Source: an uncultured Alphaproteobacteria bacterium (GTDB lineage Bacteria > Pseudomonadota > Alphaproteobacteria > HIMB59 > GCA-002718135). From it: a stretch of DNA of 64,000 nt. The translations under genes and the position numbers were made by a program. Numbering within the stretch: the first letter of the stretch is position 1; each line of letters starts with the position of its first letter. Positions 40,436 through 51,193 of the stretch are shown in pieces. The notes under the pieces were generated by a model, which saw only the letters and a list, made by a program, of their open reading frames with translations, did not search any database and was not told where the DNA came from. The stretch spans positions 1 to 64,000 of the forward strand of contig CACBLW010000002.1 of NCBI GenBank assembly GCA_902540265.1, read 5' to 3'.

Positions 40436-41266
40436 TTATTCTCCTAATAAAGAGTCGTCCAAAACTCTAGTTTCATATGCTGAATAAGAGTGCCAGCCAT
40501 GTACTGTTTGATCATAATCAATTACGCTACCTGTCATTAATCCAGATTCTTCTGAGCACATAAAAGCTAATCCTTTTGCTACATCAATAGGCTTAATTAA
40601 TCTTTTAAATGGAACTTTTTTTTCTTCATCTTGCAGCCAATTAGGATTTTTTTTGTGAACTCTTGTCTGAACATCATGTTCAGCGGGAGTATCTGTCCAT
40701 CCAATATTTAAGGCGTTTACTCTTATTTGATAACTGGCTACAGAATTTGCAATGTTTTTTGTCATTGTAGCGAGAGCGGCTTTTGAACCGCTATAAGCAA
40801 CAATAAATGGCATACCACTATACATTGCCATCGATAATACATTTGCAATTGTTCCTTTATTTTTATCTCTAATCATTATTTTAATTGTCTCTTGCATTAA
40901 TATGAAAGGTGCACGAGTATTGATATTATAATTATTTTCATAATTTTCTAGGGTAGCACTAAGAATTGTTCCTCTTTCCGTATATCCAGCAACGTTAATT
41001 AAAGAATTTATCGTTCCAAATTTTTTATCGGTTTCAGAAACAATTTTTTTGCAATCATTAACATTTTTAAGATCTGCCTTTATATATAAACACTCAGTGC
41101 CTAATTTTTCAATCTGATTTTTAACTTCAAGACCTTTATTTTCTTGTCTACCACAAATTGTAATAGCTTTGGCACCTCTACTTGCTAATATTCTCGCTGT
41201 TTCAGCGCCACTACCCTGTGTGCTTCCTGTAACTATAATCACCTTATTTTTAAATTGTTCATTCAT
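40436..41266 (-). CDS. SDR family oxidoreductase
   Basis: VIIVTGSTQGSGAETARIL, AYSGSKAALATMTKNIA, VNALNIGWTDTPAE. Confidence 0.92.
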   Translation of the reverse strand: MNEQFKNKVIIVTGSTQGSGAETARILASRGAKAITICGRQENKGLEVKNQIEKLGTECLYIKADLKNVNDCKKIVSETDKKFGTINSLINVAGYTERGTILSATLENYENNYNINTRAPFILMQETIKIMIRDKNKGTIANVLSMAMYSGMPFIVAYSGSKAALATMTKNIANSVASYQIRVNALNIGWTDTPAEHDVQTRVHKKNPNWLQDEEKKVPFKRLIKPIDVAKGLAFMCSEESGLMTGSVIDYDQTVHGWHSYSAYETRVLDDSLLGE

Positions 41267-41281
41267 AAAAATTATCTATAT

Positions 41282-42283
41282 CTAAAATTTTGGTTTTACA
41301 ACTTTGTTTGATTTTACTGATTTAGTGGCTGAATTGGCAAGTATTAAAGCATTCTTCCCATCTTCAAAAGTAACTAATGTATTTTTTTTATTTTTTAATG
41401 ATTTAATAAATTGATCTAATTGTATTTGATAAGCATCCTCGTATCTTTCAATAAAAAAGTTTTTAATAGGTTTTTTTGCAAATGATAAATTTTGATTATA
41501 ATAATTAATATCATTATTCGGAACATTATCAGAAATTAACATACCATTACTTCCAAAAACTTCGAGTCTTTGATCATACCCATAGACAGCTCTTCTAGAA
41601 TTATTTATATGAACTAAAACACCTTTTTTTGATTTCATAAAACACATAGTTGTGTCATAATCTTTTGTAACCTTAAAATCATTTGATACATTTACAGTTC
41701 CTTGTGCAAAAACTTCAACAATAGGATCGTTGTTGAGAATAAATCTTGCTAAATCAAAATCATGAATTGAACAATCTCTAAAAATTCCTCCAGATTGTCT
41801 TAAATAATCAATGCCAGGTGGGGCAGGATCCCTACTTGTAATTACAATCATTTCAATTTTTCCAATCTTTCCTGATAGCACCTCACTCTGAACTTTATTA
41901 TGATTAGGATCAAATCTACGATTAAAACCAATTTGAATAGTTGGTTTAAATTTTTTAATTTTTTGCCAACATTTATTTACTTTATTTATATCTAAATCAA
42001 TTGGCTTTTCACATAATATAGCTTTATTAAATTCTGCTCCTAGAGAAATATAATCTGTATGAGTCGGCGTGGCAGATGCAATTAAAATTGCATTGATTTG
42101 ATCTGAAGAAATTGCTTCTTTAGCAGTCTTTGCAACTTCACATCCATATTTTTTTGCAATTTTTTTTGCAGAGCTTGTATCAATATCATAAACATATTTA
42201 AGTCTTGCCTCAGGATGAGAATTTATGATTTGTGCATGCAATTTCCCAATTCTTCCTATTCCTAATAAAGCAAAATTAATCAT
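41282..42283 (-). CDS. Gfo/Idh/MocA oxidoreductase, inositol 2-dehydrogenase-like
   Basis: MINFALLGIGRIGKLHAQII, ILCEKPIDLDI, QIGFNRRFDPNHNKV, GGIFRDCSIHDFDLARFI. Confidence 0.88.
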   Translation of the reverse strand: MINFALLGIGRIGKLHAQIINSHPEARLKYVYDIDTSSAKKIAKKYGCEVAKTAKEAISSDQINAILIASATPTHTDYISLGAEFNKAILCEKPIDLDINKVNKCWQKIKKFKPTIQIGFNRRFDPNHNKVQSEVLSGKIGKIEMIVITSRDPAPPGIDYLRQSGGIFRDCSIHDFDLARFILNNDPIVEVFAQGTVNVSNDFKVTKDYDTTMCFMKSKKGVLVHINNSRRAVYGYDQRLEVFGSNGMLISDNVPNNDINYYNQNLSFAKKPIKNFFIERYEDAYQIQLDQFIKSLKNKKNTLVTFEDGKNALILANSATKSVKSNKVVKPKF

Positions 42284-42284
42284 T

Positions 42285-43472
42285 TTAGAGTTTTACCCAC
42301 CGAGAATTCAAATTAGAAGATTTTTTTGCGGCATAAATAAATTTAATACCAGCAACACCATCATCAATCGTTGGGAAGGAATATTTTTTATTTTTATTGT
42401 GAATTTGATCAGCAAATTCTGAATAAATATTTGCAAAAGCTTCAAAAAAACCTTCTGGATGACCAGCAGCTATTCTTGAAGAGGAGAGTGAAAAATTAGA
42501 TACTAATTTACTTGCTCTTGTAATAACTTTCATTGGCTTATCTATTTCTGTAAACTTTAAATTATTTGGATCGTCCTGTAACCACTCTATTGAACCTTTT
42601 GTTCCATAAACTCTTATTTTTAAACCATTTTCTCCACCAGTTGCAGCAGACGATACCCAGATTATACCTCTTGCCTTATTGCGCATTCTTAATAAAACAA
42701 AAGCATTATCATCTACTGAAATTTCTGAAGACAATGAATTTACTTCTGCTGAAATTTCATTTACTTCTAATCCAGTCACATATCTCAACAAATGATACGC
42801 ATGAGTTCCAATCTCAGATAATATCATTGAGGGTCCAGATTGTCTTTTATCTAATCTCCATTTTAATGTTGCCTTTTCATCTTTCTTTTTTACCCCTACT
42901 GTATAACCTTGAGGATACTCAACATTAATTAAATTAATTTTTCCTAATTTATTATTAGAAATAATATTTTTTGCTTCTCTTAGCATTGGGTAACTTGAGT
43001 AATTGTGTGTTAATGCAAATACAATTTTATTTTTTAAAATAACTTTTTTTAATTTAACAGCATCCTCAACTGTTGCAGTTAAAGGCTTGTCACAAATAAT
43101 ATGTATACCTTTTTCAATAAATTCTTTTGCTATCTTATAATGATCACCCGATGGGGTCATAATTCCAAGAGCTTGAATGCCATCATTTCTTTTTGCTTCA
43201 GCTGCAGCCATAGACTTATAATCGTTGTAACAACGATCATTAATTAATCCTAATGATGAACCAAAAGATTTAGATTTTTTTTTATCTTTTGAAAATATTC
43301 CAGCAACAAATTCAAATTTATTATCAAATCTTGCTGATAGCCTATGTGTGTATCCAATAAATGAATTAGGACCTCCACCAATAAAACCAATTCGGATTTT
43401 GCTTTTATTATTTAAAGTATCATTTCTGAGTAAGTCTAATCTACCAAAAGCAATTTTGGATTTTTTTTTCAT
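42285..43472 (-). CDS. Gfo/Idh/MocA family oxidoreductase
   Basis: IRIGFIGGGPNSFIGYTHRLSARFDNKFEFVAGIFS, IICDKPLTATVEDAVKLK. Confidence 0.92.
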   Translation of the reverse strand: MKKKSKIAFGRLDLLRNDTLNNKSKIRIGFIGGGPNSFIGYTHRLSARFDNKFEFVAGIFSKDKKKSKSFGSSLGLINDRCYNDYKSMAAAEAKRNDGIQALGIMTPSGDHYKIAKEFIEKGIHIICDKPLTATVEDAVKLKKVILKNKIVFALTHNYSSYPMLREAKNIISNNKLGKINLINVEYPQGYTVGVKKKDEKATLKWRLDKRQSGPSMILSEIGTHAYHLLRYVTGLEVNEISAEVNSLSSEISVDDNAFVLLRMRNKARGIIWVSSAATGGENGLKIRVYGTKGSIEWLQDDPNNLKFTEIDKPMKVITRASKLVSNFSLSSSRIAAGHPEGFFEAFANIYSEFADQIHNKNKKYSFPTIDDGVAGIKFIYAAKKSSNLNSRWVKL

Positions 43473-44242
43473 TAATTAACTATGCCACCATCAATTACAT
43501 AATTCTGTGCAGTACAACCAGAGCTTTGATCAGATGCAAAAAACAAAACTGGTTTTGATATATCTTCAGGCATAAGCATTCTCTTAATACATTGTCTCTC
43601 AAGTTGGGTTTTTTCAATTTCTGGAGTAAGCCATAATTTTTTTTGCCTCTCCGTAATGATCCAGCCTGGAACAATACAATTTACTCTAATATTATAGATT
43701 CCTAAATCTCTTGCTAAAGTTCTTGTTAAACCCATAATGGCGGATTTTGCAGTGGTATATCCAGCCATACCGCCTTGGGAAATCATCCAAGAAAAACTTC
43801 CTATATTTACAATGGAACCTTTACCTAAATCTTTCATATCTTTGTAGACAGCTTGAGTTGCAAAAAAATAATGTCTCAAATTAATATTCATTCTATCATC
43901 CCAATATTCAGGAGTGACACTATCTAGATCATGCCTCTCATCATTTGCTGCATTGTTTACTAGAATTGAAATTGGCCCAATTTCTTTTTTTACTTTTTCT
44001 AATGAACTTTTAAGTTGTTCTATATTTTTTAAATCACACTTTACAAATAAACTATCAATATCATATTTGTTTTTAATTTTTTTTGATAAGTCATTACCTA
44101 GATCATCATTTATATCTAAAAATGCAACTTTTGATTTTTGAGAAGCAAATTGTTCAACAATACTTTCCCCAATTCCTGAGGCACCCCCTGTAATAAGCAC
44201 TACTCTATCTTTTAGTGATGGATAAGTTGCGATTTCGTTCAT
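43472..44242 (-). CDS. SDR family oxidoreductase
   Basis: VVLITGGASGIGESIVEQFA, YTTAKSAIMGLTRTLARDLG, VNCIVPGWIITERQ. Confidence 0.93.
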   Translation of the reverse strand: MNEIATYPSLKDRVVLITGGASGIGESIVEQFASQKSKVAFLDINDDLGNDLSKKIKNKYDIDSLFVKCDLKNIEQLKSSLEKVKKEIGPISILVNNAANDERHDLDSVTPEYWDDRMNINLRHYFFATQAVYKDMKDLGKGSIVNIGSFSWMISQGGMAGYTTAKSAIMGLTRTLARDLGIYNIRVNCIVPGWIITERQKKLWLTPEIEKTQLERQCIKRMLMPEDISKPVLFFASDQSSGCTAQNYVIDGGIVN

Positions 44243-44272
44243 GATTATTTATGATATATATTAATCTAAAAT

Positions 44273-45775
44273 ATGTTTAACATAATCAAATTAAATGAAA
44301 AAGATAATATTGGAATTGCTCCAATGGATATTCCTGAGAATATTAATATAAATTATGGAATTAAATCTATAAATAATATTCCTTACGGCCATAAAATTTC
44401 TCTAAAAAAAATTAAAAGTGGTGATTTTATTTTTAAGTATGGTCAGATAATTGGAATCTCTAATAAAAATATAGAACCTGGTGAGCATGTCCATTCCCAT
44501 AATATGGGATATAGTGAATTCAAAAGAGAATATATCCGTAAAGATATTAGAAATGATATTAATAAAAGTGAAAAAACAGAATACTTTAAAGGCTTTAAAA
44601 GAAATAATGGATCATCAGGAACTAGGAATTATATAGGTTTAATTAGTACAGTTAATTGTTCAGCAACAGTTGTAAAAAAAATATCAGATAAAATAAATAA
44701 TTATTTAAAAGATAATAATTTTGAAAATATTGATGGAGCGGTTTGTTTAAAACATTCATCAGGTTGTGGCATGAATACTTCTGGATACGCTATGAGTGTG
44801 TTTAACAGAACTATTGAAGGTTTTAAAATTCATCCAAACTTTGGAAAAGTTTTTGTTATCGGACTAGGATGCGAATGTGCCCAAATAAGTTTGTATAATA
44901 ATGATCAGGAAAAAAGAAATATTGAATATTTGAATATTCAAGACGAAGGTGGAACAAATGAAATAATAACAAAAGTAACTTCAAGAATTATTAATCAACT
45001 AAATGAAATTAATGGTATTTCTAGGACAAATATTCCTGTCTCAGAATTAACAGTTGCTTTACAATGTGGAGGTTCAGATTCGTATTCTGGGATAACTGCA
45101 AATCCTGCACTAGGCTTTGCTTCAGATTTGATTATTGATCATGGAGGAACAACATTACTATCAGAGACTCCAGAAATATATGGAGCGGAACATTTATTAT
45201 TTGAAAAATCATCAAATGAAAAAAATATAGAAAAACTAAACAAACAAATTGAATGGTGGAAAGAATATGTAGCTAGCAACGATAGCACATTAGATAATAA
45301 TCCAAGTCCTGGTAATAAAAAAGGAGGTTTAACTACAATTCTGGAAAAATCATTAGGTGCAGTATCAAAAGCTGGTAATAGAAATATGGTTGATGTCCTC
45401 GATTATGCTGAACAGGTAAAAACCAAAGGTTTTAACTTTATGAATTCTCCAGGTTACGATCCTGTATCTGTAACTGGTCAAGTTGCTTCTGGTGCTAATG
45501 TTATTTGTTTTACTACTGGTCGAGGTTCTTGCTTTGGATTTAAACCCACTCCAAGTATTAAAATAGCAACAAATACAAATATGTATAATAAACTTAGTGA
45601 AGATATGGATATCAATGCTGGTACAATTATGGATAACGTTGCAACCGTTAATGTGGTTGGCAAAGAAATATTTAATAAAATAATTTCAGTTGCATCAGGT
45701 GAAAAATCAAAAAGTGAAATAAATGATTATGGTGATGATGAATTTAATCCTTGGATAATTGGTGCAACGCTATAA
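44273..45775 (+). CDS. UxaA-family altronate dehydratase, full length (N-terminal SAF-like plus large domain)
   Basis: GHKISLKKIKSGDFIFKYGQIIG, NGSSGTRNYIGLISTVNCSATV, CGGSDSYSGITANPALGFASDLI, FTTGRGSCFGFKPTPSIKIATN. Confidence 0.9.
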   Translation: MFNIIKLNEKDNIGIAPMDIPENININYGIKSINNIPYGHKISLKKIKSGDFIFKYGQIIGISNKNIEPGEHVHSHNMGYSEFKREYIRKDIRNDINKSEKTEYFKGFKRNNGSSGTRNYIGLISTVNCSATVVKKISDKINNYLKDNNFENIDGAVCLKHSSGCGMNTSGYAMSVFNRTIEGFKIHPNFGKVFVIGLGCECAQISLYNNDQEKRNIEYLNIQDEGGTNEIITKVTSRIINQLNEINGISRTNIPVSELTVALQCGGSDSYSGITANPALGFASDLIIDHGGTTLLSETPEIYGAEHLLFEKSSNEKNIEKLNKQIEWWKEYVASNDSTLDNNPSPGNKKGGLTTILEKSLGAVSKAGNRNMVDVLDYAEQVKTKGFNFMNSPGYDPVSVTGQVASGANVICFTTGRGSCFGFKPTPSIKIATNTNMYNKLSEDMDINAGTIMDNVATVNVVGKEIFNKIISVASGEKSKSEINDYGDDEFNPWIIGATL

Positions 45776-45777
45776 AT

Positions 45778-46926
45778 TTATAAATCTCCTTTAAAGGCGT
45801 TAATATACATTTTTAAAAAATCTTCTGCGTTAACTGGTATAGGATTTGTACTTGTTGATGGATCATTAAAAGCCATTAAACTCATTTTTTCTAAATTTTT
45901 GTCATCATCAATTATTTCACTTAAAGTATGAGGAATATTTAAATTAGATCTAAGCTCTAAAATCCAATCCATAAAATTATTAAATGTTGCTGATTTTAAA
46001 TTTATATATCTTGAAACATCAATAATTTTTTCTTCAATTCCTTTTTTATTATATTGTAAAACATATGGCATAAATACTGCATTGGTTAATCCATGATGTG
46101 TATTATAAATTGCACCAACAGGATGACTTAAAGAATGGATAGCACCTAAACCCTTTTGAAAAGCTATTGAGCCCATAGATGAAGATGCTAGCATATGCGA
46201 TCTAGCTTCTAGATTTGATCCATCTTTAAAAGCAAGAACAAGATTATTTTTTACTAATCTAATTCCTTCTATTGCAATACCTTGCGAATAAGGATGAAAA
46301 ATATTCGACAAATATGCTTCTAAGCAATGAGCTAGTGCATCCATTCCTGTAAAGGCTGTTAGATTTGCGGGAAGTGGAATAGTCAAATTTGGATCAAGGA
46401 TAACAATTGATGGAAGCATTTTTGGATGAAAAATTATTTTTTTTTCTTGTGTTTGTTCGTTAGTAAAGACTGATGCTCTCCCAGTTTCAGAACCAGTACC
46501 AGCTGTAGTTGGTAAAGCAATTATTGGAAAAATTGAATCTGCATTAGCTCTAGTCCACCAGTCACCAATATCTTCAAAATCCCAGATTGGTCTTTCTTGC
46601 TTGGCCATGAATGCAATTGCCTTCCCTGTATCCATACCCGAGCCTCCACCAACAGCTATTACTCCATCATGTTTATTTTCATTAAATGCTTTAACACCAT
46701 CTTCAACATTCTTACCTGTAGGATTTGATTTAACATCACTATAAACAATTGCCTGTTTATCTAAACAATCATTTAACTTATTAATAATGTTTGTTTTTAA
46801 AATTCCATTATCAGTAACAATTAATGGTTTTTGAATATTTAATTCTTCACAGGCTTTTTGTATTTCTTTTATCCTATCAACACCAAACCAGATTGTAGTA
46901 GGATAATTCCAATTAATATTTTCCAT
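45778..46926 (-). CDS. Iron-containing alcohol dehydrogenase
   Basis: GGGSGMDTGKAIAFMA, PTTAGTGSETGRASVFT, GMDALAHCLEAYLS, HSLSHPVGAIYNTHHG. Confidence 0.94.
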   Translation of the reverse strand: MENINWNYPTTIWFGVDRIKEIQKACEELNIQKPLIVTDNGILKTNIINKLNDCLDKQAIVYSDVKSNPTGKNVEDGVKAFNENKHDGVIAVGGGSGMDTGKAIAFMAKQERPIWDFEDIGDWWTRANADSIFPIIALPTTAGTGSETGRASVFTNEQTQEKKIIFHPKMLPSIVILDPNLTIPLPANLTAFTGMDALAHCLEAYLSNIFHPYSQGIAIEGIRLVKNNLVLAFKDGSNLEARSHMLASSSMGSIAFQKGLGAIHSLSHPVGAIYNTHHGLTNAVFMPYVLQYNKKGIEEKIIDVSRYINLKSATFNNFMDWILELRSNLNIPHTLSEIIDDDKNLEKMSLMAFNDPSTSTNPIPVNAEDFLKMYINAFKGDL

Positions 46927-46930
46927 AATC

Positions 46931-48307
46931 TTAAATATTTCTTATATGATAGCTTTTTGCTCTTGTTAAATGATCAAATCCTAGAACAGATAAAGTAACG
47001 CCAATTCCAGTATCTTTTACACCGGTCCATGCTAAGCCGGGATCTAAGTAATCACATCTATTCATAAAAAAAGTTCCTGTCTCAACATTTTTTCCAAAAT
47101 TTTCTGCAAAAGACTTATCATTTGTCCAAATACTTGCTGTTAACCCATAAGAACTATCATTCATTAGAGATAAAGCTTCATTTTCATTTTCTACTTTCAT
47201 TATTCCAACTGAAGGACCAAATATTTCTTCCATCATATATTTCATCGAATGATCGATATTAATGAGTGCACTTGGGCTTACATAACAATTATTACCATCA
47301 TCTAAATTAAATTTTTTGTTATCTATAATATTCTTTCCACCTTGACTAATTGCGTTGTTAACTTCAGATCTAATATAATTTGCAGCAGATTGCTTCACTA
47401 CTGGGCCTAAATTTGTCTCCATCTCTAGTGGATTTCCTAAAACATATTTCTCAGTTACATCTTTAAATTTTTCAACAAATGTATTGTATATTTTTTTATC
47501 AACATAAATTCTTTCGATACCACAACAAGATTGACCAGAATTGAAGTATGATCCATCAACTAAATTTTCAACAGCATGATCTAAGTCACAATCAGCTCTA
47601 ACATAAGCAGGATCTTTTCCACCTAACTCTAGACCCGCTCCAATAAATCTAGTGCCTATAGATTTTTTTATTTGTTTTCCACCACTTACAGAACCTGTAA
47701 ATAAAACATGATTAATTCTTGAATCTGAAATTATTCTTGATGTTTGATCATGATCTAAATGTAAATACTGAAAAATATTTTTTGGTAATGAAGATTGTTT
47801 AGCTGCCTCATATAATTCTTCAGCACAGAGTGGAGTTTGAGAAGAATGTTTTAATATAACTGCATTACCTGCAAGTAAACTTGGTACAATTGAATTAACA
47901 GAAGTGTTGAAAGGGTAATTCCATGGTGCAATTACAAATATAGTCCCTAGTGGTTCTTTGTTTATATAATTATCAAATTCATCATTTTTAATTGATACAA
48001 CTCTTGATAGTGCTCTATCAGCATTTTCAATCATATAACGAGCTCTTTCTTCAAAACCTCGCATCTCTCCTGGGCACTGTGCTATAGGTCTTCCTATTTG
48101 CTTACATAAATTACTAGAAACATCCTTATTTTTTAAAAATATTTCTACAAAATTTAAAACTGACTTTTTTCTTTCATCTAGAGATATATTCTTCCAATGC
48201 TCTCTTACAGCATAGGAATTGCTAAGACTTTTTTCAATATCTTCTTCTGTTGCATATTCTCTTTTAACTAAGACGGAGTTGTCTATTGGAGTAATAGTCT
48301 CAAACAT
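46931..48307 (-). CDS. Aldehyde dehydrogenase family protein
   Basis: IAPWNYPFNTSVNSIVPSLLAGNAVILKHS, LELGGKDPAYV, SGQSCCGIER, EEIFGPSVGIM. Confidence 0.94.
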   Translation of the reverse strand: MFETITPIDNSVLVKREYATEEDIEKSLSNSYAVREHWKNISLDERKKSVLNFVEIFLKNKDVSSNLCKQIGRPIAQCPGEMRGFEERARYMIENADRALSRVVSIKNDEFDNYINKEPLGTIFVIAPWNYPFNTSVNSIVPSLLAGNAVILKHSSQTPLCAEELYEAAKQSSLPKNIFQYLHLDHDQTSRIISDSRINHVLFTGSVSGGKQIKKSIGTRFIGAGLELGGKDPAYVRADCDLDHAVENLVDGSYFNSGQSCCGIERIYVDKKIYNTFVEKFKDVTEKYVLGNPLEMETNLGPVVKQSAANYIRSEVNNAISQGGKNIIDNKKFNLDDGNNCYVSPSALINIDHSMKYMMEEIFGPSVGIMKVENENEALSLMNDSSYGLTASIWTNDKSFAENFGKNVETGTFFMNRCDYLDPGLAWTGVKDTGIGVTLSVLGFDHLTRAKSYHIRNI

Positions 48308-48316
48308 TTAGTAAAA

Positions 48317-49675
48317 TTAGCCTCGTTCGAAATATCTTCGTAATTGCCAATCATTAACTGAACCATCATAATCTTTTTGCTCCCATTCAGCAGCATGGAT
48401 ATAATGATCAAGTACATCTTGTGGAAATATCTCTTTTAAAAATTTAGATTTTTTAGCAAGTTGGATTGCTTCGTTAAGTGTTTTAGGAACTTCATTTACT
48501 TTTTTCTCATAAATATTCCCTGAATAAGGTTTATCTAATTTAAGTTTATTTTTAATACCGTATAAACCAGCACCAACTAAAGCTGCAAAAGAAAGATAAG
48601 GATTCACATCCGCTCCTGGGACTCGACATTCAATTCTTATGGATGATCCATGACCAGCTAGTCTAAACCCAGCAGTACGATTATCAATCCCCCAAACAGA
48701 TTTTGTAGGAGCAAATGATCCATCTTGAAATCTTTTATAAGAATTAATATTTGGTGCTAAAAAAAATGATATATCTGGCAATAATTTAATTTGTCCCGCA
48801 AGATAACTTTTAAAAATATCAGACATGCCATATTTATCCTTAGGGTTATAAAAAATATTTTTCTTTGTTTTCTTATCGAATAAAGAGTTATGAATATGAC
48901 ATGAACTTCCACAAACTTCTTTGTTATATTTAGCCATAAAGGTTACGGCTTTGTTATGTTTATAAGCAATTTCTTTTGTCGCATTTTTAATTAAAATATG
49001 ATTGTCAGCCATGTTTAATGCATCGGAAAAAACAACATTAATTTCTTCTTGTCCTGGAGCTGCTTCACCCTTTGAACATTCTACATAAATTCCACTATCT
49101 AAAAGAGAATTTCTTAATTCCTGCATCACATCCTCTTCTTTCGTAGTTTGGAAAATCATGTAATCTTCAATATACCAAGAAGACTCTTTAAGTTTAGTAT
49201 AGTTATTATTATGAATTTCTTCATAAGTTTGATTAAAAAGAAAAAACTCTAATTCTGAACCAACCATAGATTGAAATCCCATTTTGTCTGCCTTAGCTAA
49301 AACATCTTTTAATATCTGTCTTGTTGAATGAATAAGTGGTTTTTTTCCTGAATGGTCTAAACAATCACATATTACTATAGCTGTTTTATTTAACCAATTT
49401 GCTATCTTTATCGTTTTGAGATCTGGAATTACAGTCATATCTCCATAACCCGTCTCCCATGAAGAAGATTTATATCCGGGTACAGTAAACATATCCATAT
49501 CAACGGTATAGAGATAATCACACATATGCGTTTCTTTATAGACATAATCAATAAAAGCTTTTCCAGTAACTCTTTTACCATTTAGTCTACCTTGCATATC
49601 TGATACGCAAACTAAAACTGTATCTATTTCTTTTTTTGTTATTAGTTTTTTTAACTGATTAAATGTAATGCTCAT
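48317..49675 (-). CDS. Glutamine synthetase-family protein (gamma-glutamyl-amine ligase/PuuA-like)
   Basis: FMAKYNKEVCGSSCHIHNSL, NSYKRFQDGSFAPTKSVWGIDNRTAGFRLAG, RIECRVPGADVNPYLSFAA. Confidence 0.88.
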   Translation of the reverse strand: MSITFNQLKKLITKKEIDTVLVCVSDMQGRLNGKRVTGKAFIDYVYKETHMCDYLYTVDMDMFTVPGYKSSSWETGYGDMTVIPDLKTIKIANWLNKTAIVICDCLDHSGKKPLIHSTRQILKDVLAKADKMGFQSMVGSELEFFLFNQTYEEIHNNNYTKLKESSWYIEDYMIFQTTKEEDVMQELRNSLLDSGIYVECSKGEAAPGQEEINVVFSDALNMADNHILIKNATKEIAYKHNKAVTFMAKYNKEVCGSSCHIHNSLFDKKTKKNIFYNPKDKYGMSDIFKSYLAGQIKLLPDISFFLAPNINSYKRFQDGSFAPTKSVWGIDNRTAGFRLAGHGSSIRIECRVPGADVNPYLSFAALVGAGLYGIKNKLKLDKPYSGNIYEKKVNEVPKTLNEAIQLAKKSKFLKEIFPQDVLDHYIHAAEWEQKDYDGSVNDWQLRRYFERG

Positions 49676-49759
49676 GTTTCTTAAAATTAAATTTGTATCA
49701 TTTTCATATCCTAAATGATAAAGAATGAAACAAAAATAATTGATTAAAAAACACAGAAA

Positions 49760-51193
49760 ATGGAAAAATATAAGAATTTTATAAATAATAAATGGATTGA
49801 AAGTGAGTCCAAAGAAACAATAAAGGTTGATGATCCTTCAAATGGTAAAATCATTGGCGAGATTTCATGTGCAAAAAAAAATGAAGTTGATCTTGCGGTT
49901 GAGGCAGCTAAAAATTCTTATAACAGCAGAGTACTTGTAGATATGCCTTTACTTTCAAGAGCGAAACTAATGAGAAAAATTGCAGAAGAAACAAGAAAGG
50001 TTTCAAAAGAAGGTGGTGAGCTTCTTTGTTATGAAAATGGAAAAAATATCGCTTCAGCAATTAAAGAATTCAATGATGTAGCAGATATGTTTGATTATTA
50101 TGCAGGCTTAACAGATAAACTTGAGGGTAAAACAATACCTGTTGCAAAAAATGTTTTTGATTACACAGTTTTAGAACCATTTGGTGTATCAGCACATGTT
50201 GTGCCATGGAATTTTCCATTATCAATGATTGGAAGATCACTGTCATGTTCTTTTGCTACAGGAAATTCAACAATTATAAAAACTGCAGAATTAACCCCCT
50301 TGTCAGCAACAGTTTTTGCTAAAGCAATACAAAATGCTGGAGTACCTGAAGGATTGATAAACATAATTTGTGGATATGGAAACGAGGCAGGATCTTATCT
50401 TGTATCTCATGAAGATGTAAATCATGTAGTATTTACAGGCTCAGTCACAACTGGAAAAAAGATTCTTCATGCTTGTGCTGATAAAGCTATACCTGCTGTA
50501 GTTGAATTAGGTGGTAAATCAGCTGGCATAGTGTACCCTGACGCAGATCTAAATGAAGTTTTAGAAAGTGCACGTTCAGGAATATTTAGCGTTGCAGGAC
50601 AAATTTGTACAGCGATGTCTAGATTGGTAGTTCATAAATCAATCAAAGATGAATTAGTAGATAAACTTGTTGATATGAGTAAATCTTTAAAAATTGGACC
50701 TGGTATAGAAAAAGATACTGACCTAACTCCAGTTATATCAGAAAATCAACTTCAAAAAGTTGAAGGTTATGCAAGATCAGGAATCCAAGAAGGCGCAGAA
50801 GCAGCATATGGTGGAAAAAGATTAGAACGTGAGGGATATTTTATGGAACCAACAGTTCTAAACAATGTAAAACAAAGTATGACTGTAGCCAGAGAAGAAA
50901 TTTTTGGTCCAGTACTCTCAGTTCTTGAATATGAAGATCAAGAAGAAGCAATTGATATCGCAAATGATACTGAGTATGGACTAGGTGCTGGTGTTTTTAC
51001 AAAAGATCTTAAAAAAGCATCTTGGACTGCAAGTAAACTAGAAGCTGGTCAAGTATATGTAAATAAATGGTTCACGGGTAATCATGCAACACCCTTTGGA
51101 GGTTATAAACAATCAGGATATAGTCGCGAAAAAGGAGTAGATGGACTTAAATCATACCTTCAAGTCAAAAACGTTGGGATTAGTTTAGTCTAA
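49760..51193 (+). CDS. Aldehyde dehydrogenase family protein (paralog of 10503..11939)
   Basis: VVPWNFPLSMI, ELGGKSAGIVYPDADLN, GQICTAMSRLVV, EEIFGPVLSV. Confidence 0.94.
   Translation: MEKYKNFINNKWIESESKETIKVDDPSNGKIIGEISCAKKNEVDLAVEAAKNSYNSRVLVDMPLLSRAKLMRKIAEETRKVSKEGGELLCYENGKNIASAIKEFNDVADMFDYYAGLTDKLEGKTIPVAKNVFDYTVLEPFGVSAHVVPWNFPLSMIGRSLSCSFATGNSTIIKTAELTPLSATVFAKAIQNAGVPEGLINIICGYGNEAGSYLVSHEDVNHVVFTGSVTTGKKILHACADKAIPAVVELGGKSAGIVYPDADLNEVLESARSGIFSVAGQICTAMSRLVVHKSIKDELVDKLVDMSKSLKIGPGIEKDTDLTPVISENQLQKVEGYARSGIQEGAEAAYGGKRLEREGYFMEPTVLNNVKQSMTVAREEIFGPVLSVLEYEDQEEAIDIANDTEYGLGAGVFTKDLKKASWTASKLEAGQVYVNKWFTGNHATPFGGYKQSGYSREKGVDGLKSYLQVKNVGISLV

Noticed and set aside
42566-42928. 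120-aa + strand ORF inside a Gfo/Idh gene
   Set aside because: Leu/His-rich shadow translation; the minus-strand gene has clear family motifs.
10503-51193. Two similar ALDH genes (10503-11939 and 49760-51193) as a recent duplication or recombination repeat
   Set aside because: Similar only at protein-family level with clear divergence; no nucleotide-level repeat or mobile element signature.
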